Origin: JALYNX01 sp040902845
Lineage (GTDB): Bacteria > Actinomycetota > Acidimicrobiia > Spongiisociales > ZC4RG35
DNA length: 15,220 nucleotides
NCBI GenBank assembly: GCA_040902845.1
Contig: JBBDWM010000035.1
Location: 1-15,220, forward strand
Direction: 5' to 3'
Of this stretch, positions 7,541-13,828 are shown one piece after another. The notes beneath the pieces were generated by a model that was not told where the DNA came from, ran no database searches, and was given only the letters and a program-made list of their open reading frames with translations. Numbering within the stretch: position 1 is the first letter of the stretch; each line of letters starts with the position of its first letter. A program made the position numbers and the translations under genes.

Positions 7541-7560
7541 GGTACGAGGCACCTAGTACC
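7541..7560. repeat. Imperfect GTAC-rich palindrome in the intergenic region
   Basis: The 20-mer GGTACGAGGCACCTAGTACC is palindromic at 16 of 20 positions. It lies among two further GTAC units (CGGGTACCCG at 7513-7522 and AGTACCCGG at 7562-7570) between the universal stress gene and the CvpA-CAP gene. The cluster looks like a small dispersed-repeat unit. Its role is unknown. Confidence 0.5.
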
Positions 7561-7571
7561 AAGTACCCGGA

Positions 7572-8540
7572 ATGCTCGATTTCGTCCTCGGTCTCGTGCT
7601 TGCCGGACTGCTGGTCAGGGGTTGGACACGTGGATTCGTTCGTGAGGCCCTCGATTTGGTGGGGCTGGTCGTGGGCATCTGGGTTGCTTTTCGGCTGAGC
7701 GGGCCGCTTGGTGAGTTTCTGACCGATCGTTTCGGGGTCGCCCCCGAAGTTGCCGGAGTTGGGGCTGGGATTGTCCTGTTCGTGCTGTTCGGGGTCTCGA
7801 TGAGCGTGGCCGCTCACTATCTATCCAAGGTGATGAACCTCCCTGGGTTGACGATGGTCAATCGGGCAGGTGGCGCCGCCGTCGCCCTGGGCTGGGGCGT
7901 GATGATCGTCCTCGTCCTCATCAATCTTGCCGGGGTCCTACCCCTGCCAGACGGATGGGATCAGGCTGTGGAGGACTCCACGGTCGCTCAAGCCATCGCC
8001 GGGCCAGATGCATTGCCCCAACAAGCGTTCGAAACGGTCGGCTCCAGCCAGGTGCTGGCTTCGCTGGCTGCCATCCAGTCGGTGCTCGGATCGAGCCGAG
8101 CCGTGCCTGAAGGGGATGAGATCATCACCATCCCAGGTGCCCCAGCCGACGAGATCAGACAGGTCCGTGACGAGGCCGCCCAGGTCATGGTCCGGATCAA
8201 CGAGTACCGGGCCGGACAGGGTCTTGGCGCGCTCACCTCCAGCGCTGTCTTCACCGAGGTGGCGGAGTCCCGGGCCGCCGGCGTGTACATCACCGGGAGA
8301 ATCTCCCGGGACACCCCGCCGGGGGGCAGCGTCCTCGACGACCTGGCCACGGCCGGGGTCAGGCCGGCGTCGGCTGGCGAGAACCTCGCCCTCGCCAGCA
8401 GCGCCCGTGCTGCCCTGGACGGCATGCTCGACTCGCCTACCGCCACCGTCCAGTTCAACACCCCAACCTACGACCGCGCTGGAATCTCCGTCGTCGACGG
8501 CCCCACGGGCCGGCTGGTGGTAGTGGTGCTCGGAGGCTGA
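7572..8540 (+). CDS. CvpA-like membrane region fused to a CAP/SCP domain
   Basis: This is a 322-residue membrane protein with two parts. Residues 1 to about 125 carry four hydrophobic helices and match the CvpA pattern: the GWTRGFVREALDLVGLVVG start, and PGLTMVNRAGGAAVALGWG before the last helix. After a linker (about 126-196), residues 197-322 follow the CAP/SCP/PR-1 pattern: VRINEYRAGQGLGAL, AGENLALASSARAALDGMLDSP in two pieces, and YDRAGISVVDG to VVVLGG. The CAP domain would lie outside the membrane. The two CAP histidines are missing (Arg246 in ISRDTP where FSH is usual; Ala291 after the SP motif). Only the Glu of GENL (E270) is kept. The layout parallels mycobacterial MarP, where a CvpA-like region carries a serine protease. 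Start ATG 7572 is chosen because CvpA proteins begin with such a helix; the ribosome site is weak. Confidence 0.75.
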   Translation: MLDFVLGLVLAGLLVRGWTRGFVREALDLVGLVVGIWVAFRLSGPLGEFLTDRFGVAPEVAGVGAGIVLFVLFGVSMSVAAHYLSKVMNLPGLTMVNRAGGAAVALGWGVMIVLVLINLAGVLPLPDGWDQAVEDSTVAQAIAGPDALPQQAFETVGSSQVLASLAAIQSVLGSSRAVPEGDEIITIPGAPADEIRQVRDEAAQVMVRINEYRAGQGLGALTSSAVFTEVAESRAAGVYITGRISRDTPPGGSVLDDLATAGVRPASAGENLALASSARAALDGMLDSPTATVQFNTPTYDRAGISVVDGPTGRLVVVVLGG

Positions 8541-8560
8541 TTCCTAAGGTAGGGCGTCAC

Positions 8561-8578
8561 GCATATCGCGCGATCTGC
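8561..8578. repeat. Near-perfect 18-nt palindrome between convergent genes
   Basis: GCATATCGCGCGATCTGC reads the same on both strands apart from one mismatched pair; the core ATCGCGCGAT is perfect. It fills the middle of the 46-nt gap between the ends of the CvpA-CAP gene and the EamA transporter gene. It may serve as a bidirectional terminator or a protein site; no T-run is present. Confidence 0.45.
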
Positions 8579-8586
8579 ATACAGAA

Positions 8587-9474
8587 TCAGACTGTCGTCG
8601 GGCTGGGGGCGGGGGCACTCCGAGCCCTGGCGATGGCGACGAATCCCACGCCGGCGAGGACGAGTGCGGCACCCGCCAGTTGAATCGTCGAGGGGCGCTC
8701 GTCGAAGATCAACGCGCCCCAGATCATGGTCAGCCCCGGCTGGACCAGGATGATGGTGGCCGTCTCCACCGCGGGAAGACGGGGCAAGGCATATCCGATC
8801 AGCAGCCAGCCGCCGACCTGGGCTCCCAATGCCAGCGCAATCAGCCATCCATGCGCAGGCCAGGCGGGGGCGAAGTCGATGCCTCCCGTGAAGATGCTGA
8901 GGATCAGCACCGTCACCACCCCTCCGGAGGTGGCCTCCATCAGCGGTCCCGCGGTCGGCGCCTGGATGTCGTTGGAAGCTCGAAATACCAGGATGAAGGC
9001 GGCGTAGAACATCGCCGCAACCAGGGCCAGCAACGTGCCGAGCAGTGGGTCGGACCCGAACGCGTCGCCCCGTCCCAGACCGCTCACCATGGCCACACCG
9101 ATCAACACCACTGGGATGGCGGTGAGAATCCGGCGACTGGGCCGTTCACCGAGGATCAGCCAGGCGGCGATGGCGACAAAGACCACCTGGGAGTTGGCGA
9201 TGAGGGTGGCCAACCCGGCGCCGATATGGCCGATGGCGTTATGCCACACCACCATGTCGACGCCCATCAGGAAGCCGGATCCGAAGGCGAGCAAGCGTTT
9301 CTGCCAGGTGCGATGGTCGCGGTGGCGAACCGTCAGCCAGATCAGGGCCAACACCGGGAGGGCATACGCCACCCGAAAGAAGGCCCCGGTTATCGGATCG
9401 ACCCCGGACAGGCCGAAGAAGATCGCAGAGAAGGAGATGGCCAGGGCGCCGGCCAGCGCGGCGAGCAGGGTCAC
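8587..9474 (-). CDS. EamA/DMT-superfamily transporter
   Basis: This is an integral membrane protein of 295 residues with about ten hydrophobic helices arranged as two EamA repeats, the usual drug/metabolite transporter layout. Visible marks are the first repeat's helix pair ending GLATLIANSQVVFVAIAAWL then GERPSRR, and the matching second-repeat segment ATIILVQPGLTMIWGALIF then DERPS. The GER/DER turn after the helix is typical for the family. Start is GTG 9474, overlapping the stop of the upstream 130-aa gene (GTGA); there is no separate ribosome site, which implies translational coupling. Substrate is not known; family members export amino acids, nucleosides, or metabolites. Last gene of a three-gene - strand operon. 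Confidence 0.88.
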   Translation of the reverse strand: MTLLAALAGALAISFSAIFFGLSGVDPITGAFFRVAYALPVLALIWLTVRHRDHRTWQKRLLAFGSGFLMGVDMVVWHNAIGHIGAGLATLIANSQVVFVAIAAWLILGERPSRRILTAIPVVLIGVAMVSGLGRGDAFGSDPLLGTLLALVAAMFYAAFILVFRASNDIQAPTAGPLMEATSGGVVTVLILSIFTGGIDFAPAWPAHGWLIALALGAQVGGWLLIGYALPRLPAVETATIILVQPGLTMIWGALIFDERPSTIQLAGAALVLAGVGFVAIARARSAPAPSPTTV

Positions 9475-9863
9475 GGGAGTGGGATCAGGTCAGGTTCGAT
9501 CCAGGTGGCCCTGGCCTCGGGGCTGTCCAGGTCGGACCAGTGCCTGCCCGGCAGACCGGGGTCCAAGGCGGCCGGGTAGCGCTCAACCATTTGCTCAACA
9601 TTCTCGAGATCCGGGTAGGTCTCGCGGAGGTGAGCGATCAACCGGATCCAGAAGACGGTCACAGTTTCGTGGTACTTGTTGGGGTTTCCCCCCAACTCGG
9701 CAACATGGCGGATGGTCAGCGACACGACGCCGGCGGCGTCGTCCACATCCTCAGCCTCGTCCAGGACAGCCCATGCGAATCGGAGATGGGCCTTGTGGTC
9801 GAGGTAGTCGCCACGGGTTGCGTCGAGCATTCGCAGACCGTCAGCCAGATCGAAACGATTCAC
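9471..9863 (-). CDS. Conserved-looking hypothetical protein, 130 aa
   Basis: I do not recognise this family with certainty. The protein is small, soluble, mostly helical in character and rich in His, Asp and Trp. Marked segments are DYLDHKAHLRFAWAVLDEAE at about 19-38 and NKYHETVTVFWIRLIAHLR at about 62-80. The spaced histidines (H23, H26, H53, H65, H77) could bind metal. Start is GTG 9863, which overlaps the acyltransferase stop by 4 nt, and its own stop overlaps the transporter start. This tight packing, plus codon usage like its neighbours, makes it a real gene. It is probably co-translated with the acyltransferase and the transporter; a shared role is inferred from position only. Confidence 0.75.
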   Translation of the reverse strand: MNRFDLADGLRMLDATRGDYLDHKAHLRFAWAVLDEAEDVDDAAGVVSLTIRHVAELGGNPNKYHETVTVFWIRLIAHLRETYPDLENVEQMVERYPAALDPGLPGRHWSDLDSPEARATWIEPDLIPLP

Positions 9864-11284
9864 GCCGCGGGCACTTCCAGATCGCGGAGCTCGGCGAAGG
9901 AGTCGTGGATCGCCTGGAGGAAGAGGATGGAGTCGGGGAGGGTGTCATAGTCGGCCTGGATGCCCCAGAACAGTCGTCCGTTATAGGAGAAGAGTGCGAT
10001 TCCGAGACCATGCTGCGCCCACAACGGGACCATGGGGTAGTTGGCCAGCATCTGGGACTCCAGTAGGTACATGGGGAACTGGGGGCCAGGGATGTTGGTG
10101 ACGGTCATGTTGAAGGGCCGAATCCTGGACCCCACCACCCGATTGGCCAGCGAGAGCAAGGTGATCGGGGTCCCCGAGCTGATCTCGACCAATGTCGCCG
10201 CTCCCAACGCCTGGTTGGTCTTCTTCAGATTCAGGGTGCGCTCTTTGATCAGCTGATGGCGGGCAAGGGGGTCAACTTCGTCGATGGGGAGATCGATCAG
10301 CCACATGGCGACCTGGTTGCCGAGAGCCCCGCGCTGGTCGGTGCGTCGGGTCGAGACCGGGTTCATCACCCGGAAGGCGGTCTCCGAGACGTCGTATCCA
10401 CGTGCCTCGATGAGAAACTTGCGCACCGCGCCGGCAGCGACGCTGAGGACCACGTCGTTGAGCGAGCCACCCAGCTTGTTCTTGACCGTCTTCACGTCAG
10501 CGAGGGGTATGTCGGTCCAGTCGAATCTGCGATTGGGCCCGATGTCGGGATTGAGCGGAGTCCGGTCCGAGGTGGTCAGCCACCCGGAGCGAAGTGAGGA
10601 GAGGGCGGCTGCGGACTTGTCCATGGTCCGGTCGGCCAAATCCTTCCCGTCCCGAACCGTCTCGGAGAGATTGGTGAGTCTGTCGATGAGCCGCCGCGTC
10701 GCATGGGCCGCCTCGGAGATAGCAAGTTGGCTCGGGGTAGGGGCGGGTCGTGGCGTCCACGCCGGCGCCTCTTCGATTTCCGTGGTGGGGATCACGTTGA
10801 GCAGGATCGTGGTCAAGTCGACCCCGGACAGCCCGTCGATCATGCAGTGGTGGATCTTGGCGATGATCGCGAAGCGGTCATAGTCCAGACCTTCCACCAC
10901 CCACAGTTCCCACAGCGGCTTGTGGCGATCCAGGGGTGTGGACACGATCCGCCCCGCCAGCGCCTTGAGCTGGTCGTCGGTCCCGGGTCGGGGGAGTGAG
11001 GTATGACGGACGTGGTACTCGAAGGCGAACTGGGCGTCGTCGACCCATACCGGGTGACGGTTGTAGGGCACCCATTCCAGACGCTGCCGGTAGCGGGGGA
11101 TGTACTGGAGTTTGGAGAGGATGTGTGCCTTGATCCGGCCGAAGTCGATTCCACCGTCCGCTCCCTTGAGCGGGGAGGCATCGAACAGCGCCACCCCAGC
11201 CACATGCATGTGGCTGGTGCGGGTCTCGAGCGCCAGGAAGGAAGCGTCGAGATAGGTGAGAAGCTCGTAGTGGAATTCACTCAT
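9860..11284 (-). CDS. Wax ester synthase/diacylglycerol acyltransferase (WS/DGAT family)
   Basis: This acyl-CoA-dependent acyltransferase makes wax esters or triacylglycerol storage lipid in actinobacteria; members act at the inner membrane or lipid bodies. It has 474 residues, the normal length. Marks are the N-terminal YLDASFLALETRTSHMHVAG, PLWELWVVEGL at 123-133, the catalytic HHCMIDG at 145-151 (HHxxxDG), and NDVVL at 276-280. Start ATG 11284 is chosen because it gives the family's N-terminus; the frame is open 100 codons further but would run over the divergent PhzF-family gene. First gene of the - strand operon. Only 39 nt separate it from the divergent gene, so the promoters must overlap or the mRNA must have a very short leader. 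Confidence 0.9.
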   Translation of the reverse strand: MSEFHYELLTYLDASFLALETRTSHMHVAGVALFDASPLKGADGGIDFGRIKAHILSKLQYIPRYRQRLEWVPYNRHPVWVDDAQFAFEYHVRHTSLPRPGTDDQLKALAGRIVSTPLDRHKPLWELWVVEGLDYDRFAIIAKIHHCMIDGLSGVDLTTILLNVIPTTEIEEAPAWTPRPAPTPSQLAISEAAHATRRLIDRLTNLSETVRDGKDLADRTMDKSAAALSSLRSGWLTTSDRTPLNPDIGPNRRFDWTDIPLADVKTVKNKLGGSLNDVVLSVAAGAVRKFLIEARGYDVSETAFRVMNPVSTRRTDQRGALGNQVAMWLIDLPIDEVDPLARHQLIKERTLNLKKTNQALGAATLVEISSGTPITLLSLANRVVGSRIRPFNMTVTNIPGPQFPMYLLESQMLANYPMVPLWAQHGLGIALFSYNGRLFWGIQADYDTLPDSILFLQAIHDSFAELRDLEVPAA

Positions 11285-11323
11285 CGGATTCCACCGAAAC
11301 CTAGCCGCTAGCGTCGCTGGCCC

Positions 11324-12088
11324 ATGAGTCGAGAGTGCCAGATCCTCCGCGTGTTCACCCGGGAAGGGGTTGGTGGCAACCATCTCGGTGTGGTCATCGA
11401 TGTCACCGGGTTGACCACGGAGGTGATGCAGGCCATCACCGTCGACCTGGGATTCTCCGAGACCATCTTCTGCGACTTGGCCGGGGATGTTCCTACGGCC
11501 CGAATCTTCACCCCGGGCGCCGAGATTCCATTCGCTGGTCACCCGCTGGTTGGTCTGGGATGGGCCCTCAACGATTCTCATCATGGAGGCGTCGATCGAA
11601 TCAGATGCGGGATCGGCGAGGTCGGGGTCAGCAGGGAGGATGGGGAAACCTGGATACAGGCACTAGGCGACCAGCCGATCGAGCCGACCGACCCGTCAAT
11701 GGTGGGGGCGGAGGAAGCGTCGATGGTGCTGATGCCGATCCCGTATTTTGTGGCGAGACTCGCCTCTCCGGAATTGGTCGGTGCTGCCCTTTCCCCAGGT
11801 GAGGATCTCGGTGAGGTCTATCTGTGGGCGTGGGACGAGATCGGTCAGAGCGTCAAGGCCCGGTTCTTTGCCCCGGGAGTAGGCGTGCCCGAGGACCCGG
11901 CCACCGGCAGCGCCGCTGTGGCGCTGGCGGCCCATCTCCGTGCCGCCGGCATCACAGAAGGCACACTGGTAATCCATCAGGGTGACGAGCTTGGGGCTCC
12001 CTCCACCATCAAGTTGCGTTGGGACCCGATGTTCTCCCGGATCGGGGGGACCGTGGTCCGCGATGAGGTCCGGCAACTCGAAGTCTGA
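11324..12088 (+). CDS. PhzF-family isomerase-like protein
   Basis: This is a member of the PhzF/diaminopimelate epimerase-like fold; the phenazine enzyme PhzF isomerises dihydro-hydroxyanthranilate, but most genomic homologues have unknown substrates. It has 254 residues. Marks are QILRVFTREGVGGNHLGVV at 6-24, the acid catalyst position in LGFSETIF (E46), IFTPGAEIPFAGHPLVGLG (about 61-79), and GVPEDPATGSAAV in the second half. All expected catalytic signatures are present, so the protein should be active. There are no phenazine genes nearby, so a phenazine role is not suggested. ATG 11324 has no ribosome site; leaderless translation is possible. It is divergent from the acyltransferase and ends 21 nt from the convergent membrane-protein gene. 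Confidence 0.87.
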   Translation: MSRECQILRVFTREGVGGNHLGVVIDVTGLTTEVMQAITVDLGFSETIFCDLAGDVPTARIFTPGAEIPFAGHPLVGLGWALNDSHHGGVDRIRCGIGEVGVSREDGETWIQALGDQPIEPTDPSMVGAEEASMVLMPIPYFVARLASPELVGAALSPGEDLGEVYLWAWDEIGQSVKARFFAPGVGVPEDPATGSAAVALAAHLRAAGITEGTLVIHQGDELGAPSTIKLRWDPMFSRIGGTVVRDEVRQLEV

Positions 12089-12109
12089 CCGTGACGAGGT
12101 CGTTCTGAG

Positions 12110-13294
12110 TCAGGCGTTGGATTGCGGTTCTTCTGACCCCGAAAGCATCGAACCGACCAGCTTTGCCCCCGAGAAGTGGACCAGATAGCACTGGATCGTG
12201 CGATCGCCGTCTTCCCATGACGACTCGGATGGATAGAACCACCAGTAGTCGAGATCTGATTCGACCCATTCCTCGCCCGTCGTGCGCTCGAACTCGAGCA
12301 GGCAACGACCATCTGCCCAGCTCCAGAGGTCATCATCACCGGGGTATGCCTCGGCGGGGTAGGTCAGAACTGAATACACCTCCGCGTCATGCGGCTCGGT
12401 GCAGTCGACGTCATCAGGGTCGCCCAGGAAGGGCTCGTCGAAGCAGGTGCCCACCTCGAAGCCCGCTTGACTGCCGTAGGCCGGCATGGCGTCTTGAGCC
12501 ACCTCGACCATCACGAAGACGAACCCCGATCCGACGGCGAACAGGAGGACCGAAGTCAGGGTGGCGACTACCAGATGGAGGGTCCTGACCCGATTCGTCA
12601 CCTGGGACCGGTCGATGCCGGCTGGCGAGGCGTTGGCGATGCTTAACACGACCCTCGCGGCGAGGATGGCCGTCACCGCCCCGATGCCCATAACCGGGGC
12701 CATCAGCAGGATCCGGTTGGGCCCGCCGAAGGTGAGCGCCAGGATCAGGCTCAACGGGGTCGCCACCCATCCGATCCACCACACCAGGGTGATCGGAGCC
12801 GGTCGGTTATCCGGTCGGCTGGCTGCGGAAATCTGGCGGACAGCCATCGGCGGCACGACCAGGTTGGCCACAGGCACCAGCCACCACCACACCGAGTTGC
12901 GACCGAACTTTATTTGGGCCGAAATCTGTGTCTGGATGTAGGTGTGCATCGGGACCTGCCACACCATCCACCCACCGGCTGCCACCACCCAGACAACGAG
13001 GGCGACGGTGATCGCGGCCAGGGGGATCAGATACAACGGGCCCAAGGTGTGGGGTTCGACGAGAAGCCAGACGACGAGTGTGTCGACCATCGCGACCAGC
13101 AAAGCCCCGGCGGCGGCCCCAAGCGCCCAGACCGTCACTCGGGCTGCCCCGATTGGTTCCCGGGCTGGGGGCGGGGTCGCTGGAAGCGGCGGAGTCGGGG
13201 CCGGCGGTAGTGCCTGCGACGTCCCGCAATGCGGACAGAAGTTCGAGTCGGAGAACACCGAACGTCCGCAATACGGGCAGGCGTGCTCTGACAT
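12110..13294 (-). CDS. Zinc-ribbon membrane protein with DUF4328-like and Septum_form-like regions
   Basis: This 394-residue protein has three parts. Residues 6-23 form a zinc ribbon (CPYC, CPHC), then a Pro-rich linker to about 47. Residues about 52-265 hold six or so hydrophobic helices, with the segment GGWMVWQVPMH and GRNSVWWWLVPVANLVVPP matching DUF4328. After the last helix, residues 280-385 (VGTCFDEPF, TEPHDAEVYSVL, DYWWFYPSESSW, IQCYLV) match the actinobacterial Septum_form domain, whose four Cys (C284, C298, C331, C369) probably form disulfides outside the cell. The start is ATG 13294 because it begins the zinc ribbon and has AGGGAG right before it; a longer open frame runs back toward the tRNA but is not family-like. 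Its role is unknown. An envelope or division link is suggested only by the domain name. Confidence 0.8.
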   Translation of the reverse strand: MSEHACPYCGRSVFSDSNFCPHCGTSQALPPAPTPPLPATPPPAREPIGAARVTVWALGAAAGALLVAMVDTLVVWLLVEPHTLGPLYLIPLAAITVALVVWVVAAGGWMVWQVPMHTYIQTQISAQIKFGRNSVWWWLVPVANLVVPPMAVRQISAASRPDNRPAPITLVWWIGWVATPLSLILALTFGGPNRILLMAPVMGIGAVTAILAARVVLSIANASPAGIDRSQVTNRVRTLHLVVATLTSVLLFAVGSGFVFVMVEVAQDAMPAYGSQAGFEVGTCFDEPFLGDPDDVDCTEPHDAEVYSVLTYPAEAYPGDDDLWSWADGRCLLEFERTTGEEWVESDLDYWWFYPSESSWEDGDRTIQCYLVHFSGAKLVGSMLSGSEEPQSNA

Positions 13295-13349
13295 TCTCCC
13301 TTGAAGATAGAGCCAGTCGAAACCGCGAGCCTTGTGTGCGCCCTCACTC

Positions 13350-13556
13350 CTACTTCGGAGGCGACTCCCAGACGACCTCGCCCTCGCTGTCGACCTCTGC
13401 GGTTGGTTGCAAGCCAATCGCTGTTGCGACCCTTCCCGAGACCACATGGTGGGGGTGGATGTGGGCGGTGACGTGCGATGTGCCGTGGGCGGCGAGCCAG
13501 TCACACATCGCAGTCGCCGCCTCGGTTCGCAGTTCAGTGGCTGCGGGCGACCCCAT
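13350..13556 (-). pseudogene. Remnant of a GNAT N-acetyltransferase (C-terminal part only)
   Basis: The 68-residue frame reads like the C-terminal third of a RimJ/RimL-type GNAT enzyme: ATELRTEAATAMCDWLAAHG, then HVTAHIHPHHVVSGRVATAIG, then LQPTAEVDSEGEVVW. Compare the usual pattern of Ala-His-Ile-x-Pro, Asn-x-x-Ser, Leu-Gly-Leu-x-Pro-Thr, Asp-Gly-Glu, Val-Trp. The N-terminal strands and the acetyl-CoA loop are missing. An in-frame TGA lies two codons before the ATG, and the tRNA-Arg gene starts only 39 nt further up. It is therefore most likely a 5'-truncated gene cut off at the tRNA; a genuine small protein is less likely. Confidence 0.5.
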
Positions 13557-13595
13557 CGGTCAGAACTTTCGCAGGTCAAGGTGTTGGATCGGAAG

Positions 13596-13668
13596 CGCCC
13601 TCGGGAGGACTCGAACCTCCGACACCCGGTTTAGGAAACCGGTGCTCTATCCCCTGAGCTACGAGGGC
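13596..13668 (-). tRNA. tRNA-Arg (anticodon CCT)
   Basis: A complete 73-nt cloverleaf can be read on the - strand. The acceptor stem is GCCCTCG paired with CGAGGGC, the D arm contains AGCTCAGGGGATAGAGC, the anticodon stem CCGGT/ACCGG encloses the loop TTCCTAA, and the T arm GGAGG-TTCGAGT-CCTCC is perfect. The anticodon CCT reads the arginine codon AGG. The discriminator base is G and CCA is not encoded. Such tRNA genes are frequent integration sites; here a decayed gene lies at the 3' side and a transposase at the 5' side. Confidence 0.97.
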
Positions 13669-13726
13669 GGGATGGGTTGGAAACGCGGTTGGAAACCTTG
13701 TTCGGCTTCCGGCTTTCGGAGCACAG

Positions 13727-13755
13727 GGTATATGGATGGACACTGTTTCAGTCAG
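13727..13755 (-). promoter_or_regulatory. Likely sigma70-type promoter of tRNA-Arg
   Basis: On the - strand CTGACT (-35) and TATACC (-10) are separated by exactly 17 nt, about 50 nt upstream of the tRNA 5' end. Each hexamer matches the consensus at 4 of 6 positions. The remaining part of 13669-13828 holds no gene; a GTTCG/CGAAC inverted repeat near 13777-13801 has no assigned role. Confidence 0.5.
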
Positions 13756-13828
13756 GTGACTTGGCAGTTGACTGGGTGTTCGGGTGATCGAACGTCGAAC
13801 AGCGGGAGTGTCATGAGCCGGCTGCGGC

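Noticed and set aside
8680..10066. Long + strand open frames over the EamA, 130-aa and acyltransferase genes
   Set aside because: Low-complexity, charged translations typical of GC-rich antisense; the - strand encodes recognisable proteins throughout.
13295..13579. N-terminal extension of the zinc-ribbon protein toward the tRNA
   Set aside because: The extra 95 residues are Arg/Ser-rich, overlap the GNAT remnant, and the zinc ribbon starts naturally at ATG 13294 with a ribosome site.
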